Positions 58,475 to 64,000 of a DNA stretch of 64,000 nucleotides are shown piece after piece (positions within the stretch are counted from its first letter, which is position 1; each line of letters begins with the position of its first letter). The notes beneath the pieces are model-generated. The model had not been told where the DNA came from and ran no database searches. It worked only from the letters and a program-made list of their open reading frames with translations. Made by a program: the position numbers and the translations under genes. The DNA is taken from positions 9,902,571-9,966,570 of the forward strand of contig JASSKH010000029.1 in assembly GCA_031763025.1 (NCBI GenBank), given 5' to 3'. The stretch is from Macrocystis pyrifera. Lineage: Eukaryota; Sar; Phaeophyceae; Laminariales; Laminariaceae.

Positions 58475-61400
58475 GTCAAGGCGACTGATGATTTGTTTTG
58501 GGTTAATGGGAGAGAAGAGTGCGTAGCGGATTCTTGAGCAACCGTTCATGTGACTGGTAACCCTTTTGGTATGGTAAACTGTACTCCCCCTCCCCCTGGT
58601 AAGAGCCGTTTGGTGGTCGGTGACATGAGGTCACTGATTATAGAATACTTCGGCCAGATTCCAATTGTGATGCACAGCTCTCAGGGTGACGTTCAAGTTA
58701 GGCTGATGGACGTAGCATACGTACCCGGTGTTCGCTTCAACTTATTTTCGCTTCATGCAGTAATGTTGAAATGCCCGGTGACACGTGATGCTCAGGGAGC
58801 TCACACGTTGAATGGACAGCTGTCTTTCGTGCGTATGGACGCGGGTTCATACGTAGACGCCACGCGGATTGTAGAGACCCCGATTGCTGCCGCTGTTTTG
58901 GCTCCTGGAAAAATGAGGAGGATCGATATTAACGACCTTCACGTTGCCCTTGCCCAATCCCATGCTGACACTCTCCGTGAGACGGCACGCCAGATGGGCA
59001 TTAAGGTTTTCGGGGAGTTGGTTCCGTGTGCTGGGTGCTCTGAGGCGAAAGGGAGGAGGATGGCGGTGCCGTGGACGACCGAGTGCCGTTCTACCAGGCC
59101 TCTGGAGCGTCTGTTCGTGGATCTGTCGGGACAACAGCCTACGTCTGCTGGCGGTGCGCAGTACTTGATGATGATCGTCGACGACTACTCGCGACTGGGG
59201 TGGCCGTATTTCTTGAAGCGGAAGTCCGACGTCCCGAAGGTCTTCGCTGGTTTCCTGGCCGACACCAACGCGAAGGGTGCGCCGTCCATCGTGGAGTGCC
59301 TTCGCTCGGACAACGGCACCGAGTTCACCAAGGCGGAGTTCGTTGAGTTGCTCAACCTCCATGGCATCCGTCGCGAGTACACGCCCGTCGATTCTCCGAA
59401 GCATGACGGGGTGGTCGAGCGACGGATCGCCATGACACTGGAGCTTGGATTGGCGTCCCGCCTGGAGGCCACCCGCCTGTTCGGCGATACAAGGATGCCG
59501 GCGACGCAGCCCCTCTGGGCTGAGTCATGCGTGTACGCGAGCGATGTGATCAACATGACGGCGAGGGTAAGGGACAAATCGGAAATGCACTCACCGTACC
59601 GCAAATTCTACGGGAGACCACCGTTTGCGCGGCTGCTCCCGTTTCTGAAGCCGGGCTTCCACCACGTCAGGGGGGCCCGGAAGACCGAGCCGAAGGCGGA
59701 GGCTTGCTTCTACCTCAACGGCGGCAACCACCATGCAGCTGACTGCAGCAAGATCCTGCTGATGTCTGGCCGAAGGTCGTTCTCCCATGGCGTCATTTGG
59801 GAACACCCGAGGAAACCGTTTGTGGGGTTACTGCCTTCGGAAGAGGAGAGCTCCCCGCCGCCCCCGTCGCCGTCGCCACCGCTGCCGGGTGCGCCGGAGC
59901 CTCTGAGGGCCCCCGACGTATGGCCCGAGCCACAGTCCCCATCTCCACTGCTGCCGCCGCAACCGCCGTCATCAACGCCGCTACCGTTGCCGCCGCCGTC
60001 GCCGTCGCCGCCGCCATCGCCGTCACCGTCGCCGTCGCTGCCGCCGTCATCGTCACCGCCGCCGCCGCCGTCGCCACCGCCGCCGCCGCCGCCACCGTCG
60101 CTGCCGTTATCATCGCCGTCACCGCCGCAGCAGTCACCGCAGCCACAGCTTTCGCAGCGTGCTGCCCGGGCACTGGGTTCTTGTATCCTGGACCCGGAGG
60201 ATGGCGATGTGCTGAGGGGGCGGACAAGGGGGTAGACTGCACGACACCGGGAGGGTGGTGGCGGTGTGCAGGGTGATCGGGCCAGGGGGAAAGCTGGGCG
60301 ACACCCGGAAGGTGGAGATGTGCTGAGAGGGCGGACGAGACGGGAGACTGCGCGGAACCGCGAGGCTATGGGGCATGGGCTGCTGTCGTTAATGGCAGCA
60401 CGAGAAGGTATAGGCCATGTACTTTTCCACCAAGCCCCACCGCGCGAGAACCCTCCCCTTCCCACACGCCCGGCGAGCGAGCTTTCGACGCCGAACTCGT
60501 ATGCTCAAGCGTGTGCGAACGAGTATTCGGCCATCTGGAGACAGGCGATCGACAGGGAGTACCATGAGCTGGCGGACGCGGGGACGTTTGGAGCGACGTA
60601 GCAACCAGAGGGGCTCAACGTCATCTCGGCGAAGTGGGTGTTCGCCTGGAAGTCCAACGAGCATGGTGACGTGGTGCGGGCGAAAGCAAGGCTGGTGGCA
60701 CGAGGTTTCAAGCAGCGTGAGGGTATTGATTTCTTTGAGACTTTTGCTCCGACGCCTGCAGCGTCTTGTTTCCGTTTGCTGGGTGCTATTGCGTGCGAGT
60801 TGGGTTTGGATTTGTGTCATTTTGATGCTGAGCAGGCGTTCGTGCAGTCGAGTTTGGATGAGGATGTATTGATGCGACTACCCCCCGGCTGCGGCGAAAT
60901 GTTTGGTAAGGTAGTCAGGTTGAATCGCAGTCTCTACGGCTTGAAGCAAGCGTCGAGGTCGTGGCACAACCACCTTCTCACTCACATGAAGAGTCTAGCA
61001 TTTGAGCAGAGCCCCGCTGACGCGTGTGTCATGAGGTTGGTCGAGTCGGGCTCTGTCTCCATTGTAACGGTAGTTCATGTGGATGATATTTTTTCTGTAG
61101 GACTCAAGGCTAGATGCGATCATTTCTGTGAAGACCTTAACAACCTTGTTCCGATCAACAATCTGGGCGAGTTGCGGTGGTATGCTGGTTGTTGTTTTTC
61201 GAGGGATTGGGATGCTGGTACTTTGACGATTTCGCAGCAGGCGTTCGCTGAAAATACCGCGGCGAGGTTTGGTGTTAGTTCTGGGAGGAATAACCCGCTT
61301 TGGACTGGTGTGAAGCTCGAGGAGTTTGACGAGAATGAACCCATGGGTGATTGGCCTTTCCGCGAGTTGGTGGGGTGCTTGATGTGGGCTAGCGAACCAA

Positions 61401-62017
61401 ACACGACCGGATATTGCGAACGCGGTGAGGGCGGTAGCGAGGTACACGAATAGGCCGAGGGAAGTACACTGGAAGACTGCAGTCGGTATTCTAGAGTATG
61501 TATTTTCTACGAGTGATTTCGGCATTACGTTCCAGAAGGGTAGCGGGCTTGAACTGGTAGCGTTTGCAGATGCAGACTATGCCAACAAAGCCACTGACAG
61601 GAGGTCAGTTTCCGGTGGAGCTATCATGTGTGCTGGGGCGTGTGTGTGTTGGTTTTCTAGGACGCAGAAATGCGTCACACTCTCAACCACAGAGGCCGAA
61701 TATGTAGCACTGGCGGACAGTATCAAGGAGGCCATGTTCATGCGCTATGTATGGAGTTTATTTTTCCGGGGTTTGGGAAGAGATGCATTACGGCTTTCGA
61801 GGATAACGAGGGGGCAAGGCACCTGGCACAAAATCCAGTGTGCACGTCGAATTCGAAGCACATCGACGTACGACACCACTTTTTGCGCGAGCTTGTTTTT
61901 AAGGGGGAGTTTGTTCTTACCCATGTAGAGTCGGAGAAACAGCATGCAGAATTCTTGACAAAGCCGCTCAACAACACAGTGTTTCGTTACCACCGGGATT
62001 TTCTGATGAATAGTTGA
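58475..62017 (+). pseudogene. Beta pol (protease, integrase, RT, RNase H), broken
   Basis: The pol frame continues the gag frame past TAA 58472-58474. Protease: VADS then TGA (58535-58537) where the DSGAT Gly should be, then ATVHV. Pre-integrase: HVALAQSHADTLRETA...CAGC. Integrase: LFVDLSG, RSDNGTEF and GVVERR, catalytic Asp-Asp-Glu intact (59090-59420). A Pro/Ser-rich linker follows (59850-60130). Stops at 60233 and 60599 precede RT (ARLVARGF, FDAEQAFVQ, RSLYGLKQASR, VHVDD near 61080). One-base frameshifts lie near 61390 and 61770. RNase H: FADADYA, STTEAEY, HIDVRHHFLRE. It ends at TGA 62015-62017. Despite about four stops, most active sites survive, so decay is recent. Confidence 0.9.
59850..60130. 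repeat. (CCGCCGTCG)-type minisatellite in beta pol
   Basis: Degenerate CCG/TCG/CCA triplets encode a Pro/Ser linker between integrase and RT. All frames on both strands stay open here, producing long spurious translations on the minus strand. Confidence 0.85.
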
Positions 62018-62685
62018 CGCGGTTTTTCCGAGGTGGAAGGTTTTATTTTATTTTTTTGAGTGAAGGATTTGTCTGAATTACGTGTAAATCCGAAGATGCT
62101 GCCGTTTTTTTTTTTTTCCTGGCTAATTCCGGGGATGATACCATTTCATTCCTGGTCATGGAAATCGAGAGTTTTTGGTGTTTTCGAGTAGTCCCAACGT
62201 CAAATAAAATTCAAGTGAGAGAAATTATGCTATCTCGCATTACCGTCGCGATCTGTGTATCTATGGCGGGAGTAGGGGACAAGGGGAGACTCTTGCCCGG
62301 GGGAACGGGGTTCCTTGCGATCTCTGGCATTTATTTTCTTGGCTTAATTTTTATTTTGATGAGTACGTATGACTACTGTGATATTTAACAGGATTTGCAT
62401 TAATTCCTCATGAAATAGAGGGAGATTTTTTGGATAAGGTTGAAGAGAGACTATGAAGCGCCTGGGGGCGTGTGCGGTCCATAGAAAATGTTTTCTGAGT
62501 TGAAGAGTTTGGATAATAGTATTTTGGAAATTGAGAGTTTGATTTTTGGTTCTGAGTGAAATTATCTTTCTGAATTTCGTATGAGTTGGTCATAATACTG
62601 AGATGTTTCCACCCAGCGGAGTCGTACATTGTAGTGTACAGAGCTGGGGGGATATTAAATAGTCGTGTATAATGAGCAGGGGGGA
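62018..62685 (+). other. Beta 3' untranslated region and polypurine tract
   Basis: Follows the pol stop; contains a T-run at 62106-62118 and the block shared with alpha. It ends GCAGGGGGGATAT at the LTR boundary. Confidence 0.75.
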
Positions 62686-62967
62686 TATTGATTGTGCTCA
62701 GAAACACGACGGAGACGTTTCATCTACTCGTAATATTAGGGAGTTCCATATATTGATATATACTTCTAGGAGAGGGATATTTAGTCGGATATTCGGGGGG
62801 ATAAACGGGAGTTTTTCCCGCGTCATGTTGGATAATAACCTGCATACGATGCATGAGCTGTCACTCGACAGCTCGGATATAATATAAGAGGAGTTCCGTG
62901 TTACTGTCTGCAGTCAACCACGCGTTTCCGTGCCAGCTGTGCCTATACCTTTAGAAATCAATCAACA
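62686..62967 (+). repeat. Beta 3' LTR
   Basis: Direct-repeat partner of 51079-51356, with the same hairpin and promoter-like block. Followed by ATATA. Confidence 0.9.
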
Positions 62968-63222
62968 ATATAATATACCGGGAGGTCATCCTTGCATCGC
63001 GTCAACTGCTGATACGTCACGAATTGGCTGTCAATAGTTTGCCCAGATGTAAAAGCATATGTTCTAGACAAATTTAGCAACCGGAATGTTTTTTTCCGTT
63101 TGATGCTGATATCAGAAACAGCTATAGGTGTGATTTTAAGGATATTTCGGCATTATTTACCTGGCAGCAGAGCGCGTCGACTGATAGGAAAAATCGACGC
63201 TAGAGAAATCTAGTAACCCATC
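62968..63222. other. Flank between beta and LINE copy C
   Basis: Contains the ATATA target duplication at its start and a small GTCGA...TCGAC pairing near 63177-63197. No gene. Confidence 0.5.
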
Positions 63223-64000
63223 GTGAATTTCTTCGAAGCAGCAGGCCTTACGGTGTCGGAAAAGAAGACAGAGAATATGCTTCTACAAACGCCAGACCAG
63301 AAAACCCTCGCACCACCGCTCGTTATCGAAGCAGCAGGCCAGAGGTATAAGCAGACGGCCCAGTTCTTGTACCTAGGCGGCGTTATCCACGAAAATGCTG
63401 ACCTCTCGCTCGAAATCGACCGACGGATCCGTCTCATGCGAGCATACCTCAAACGGTTCGGCCCAGAGCTGTATGATAGGACGACCGCCCCCCTTAGCCT
63501 GAAAGTCCGAATGCTGAAGGCCGAGGTGATTGAGACCCTGTTGTACGGGTGTGTGACGTGGACCCTCAGAGCGGAACACTTTGCCAAGCTTCGAATGGCT
63601 CACCACCAAGTCCTGTCGCGAGTCATTGGCTTCCAGCGCCGACTTTGTAGTGACAATGCCCCCCTCTCGTACGCGAAGGCCCTCAAGATGACACGTTGCG
63701 AGAGCATCGAAACGACCATCCGCAAACGGCGTCTCTTCTTCGCGGGGGGGGGGTGGCACGGCAAAGCAAGGATCGATTACCCAGTCGGGTGATGTTCGGG
63801 ACGATTGCTGGTGGGGGGAACCTGAGACCTGGCGGACACGTTAAGACTTGGTATAGATGACTAGTCGACGACCTTAGGGAGTTCCGCGCCATCGAAGGAT
63901 CAACGGAACTTGCTCCCTTGGTGTTTGGAGTTGAGACCGCACTGTGGCCCACTGCTGCAAAAAAGGCGGGGAAGTGGTACCGGGGGATCCTGGAAGCAGC
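63223..64000 (+). mobile_element. LINE copy C, 5'-truncated, cut by the window end
   Basis: From 63226 (TTCTTCGAAGCAGCAGG) to the window end it follows copy B almost base for base. It starts after the YADD active site, so it is more severely truncated than B. The frame 63223-63792 is open until a G-run (63741-63750), longer than in copy B (53897-53903), shifts it. Homology continues to base 64000 in the other frame, so the element extends beyond the window. Confidence 0.9.

Larger units (their letters stand above)
51079..62967 (+). mobile_element. Ty1/copia element beta, interrupted by element alpha
   Basis: LTRs at 51079-51356 and 62686-62967 are flanked by the same five bases, ATATA, at 51074-51078 and 62968-62972. 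The interior carries leader, gag start (51450), the inserted alpha element (51694-57057), the rest of gag, pol with integrase ahead of RT (copia order), a 3' untranslated region and a purine-rich tract (GCAGGGGGGATAT) before the 3' LTR. The LTR pair differs at roughly a dozen positions plus small indels. Pol carries several stops and two frameshifts, so the copy is inactive. Confidence 0.9.

Noticed and set aside
59710..60465. Long minus-strand Gly/Asp-rich frame
   Set aside because: Produced by the CCG/TCG triplet repeat in the Pro/Ser linker of beta pol; every frame is open across it.
1..64000. tRNA and rRNA genes
   Set aside because: No cloverleaf with conserved arms and no rRNA segment was recognised by eye; a covariance-model scan would be decisive.

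Overview
The window is eukaryotic nuclear DNA dominated by transposable elements. Genes are sparse and carry spliceosomal introns, reading frames are short and decayed, simple repeats are common (CAG, GA, poly-T, poly-G), and short TTAGGG/CCCTAA arrays occur at several interior positions. Copia, chromodomain gypsy, LINE and tyrosine-recombinase retroelements together with a root-cap/vWD-like secreted protein would fit a stramenopile alga such as a brown alga. That assignment is inference; no rRNA, organelle or other marker gene is present.

Layout. 0-2.8 kb: nothing identifiable. 2.8-5.5 kb: decayed LINE (copy A). 5.9-6.5 kb: diverged tandem duplication. 7.76-13.34 kb: decayed minus-strand chromodomain Ty3/gypsy element between two direct repeats that are probably LTRs; it keeps integrase, chromodomain and a Tudor-like tail but has no visible RT. 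13.6-20.7 kb: minus-strand retroelement with Gag, RT and a tyrosine recombinase (YR), whose repeats are arranged A1-ORFs-B1-A2-B2, the split-direct-repeat layout of PAT/Ngaro-type elements. 21.55-22.80 kb: the best host gene, a root-cap/vWD-like protein with a clear intron. 24.7, 26.1, 43.3 and 44.4-46.2 kb: tandem repeats, including a ~210 bp satellite whose units abut telomere-like sequence. 32.9-37.4 kb: minus-strand Ty1/copia element with intact Gag and broken pol. 38.7-41.2 kb: possible seven-exon host gene of unknown function. 41.6 kb: 97 bp foldback element flanked by TTAA (piggyBac-type MITE). 48.6-49.5 kb: basic-protein gene or pseudogene with one frameshift. 51.1-63.0 kb: a nest of retroelements. 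63.2 kb to the end: third LINE copy.

The nest at 51-63 kb can be ordered. A plus-strand copia element (called beta, 51079-62967, with ATATA target duplications) was interrupted inside its gag by a second, coding-depleted element of the same family (alpha, 51694-57057, with TTTCC/TTACC duplications). Alpha in turn contains a 5'-truncated LINE (copy B). Removing alpha and one 5-base duplication brings the beta gag frame back into register, and the beta LTR pair has diverged more than the alpha pair, which agrees with this order.

Almost every element is inactivated by stops and frameshifts. The likely host genes are those at 21.5-22.8 kb (good), 38.7-41.2 kb (moderate) and 48.6-49.5 kb (weak).
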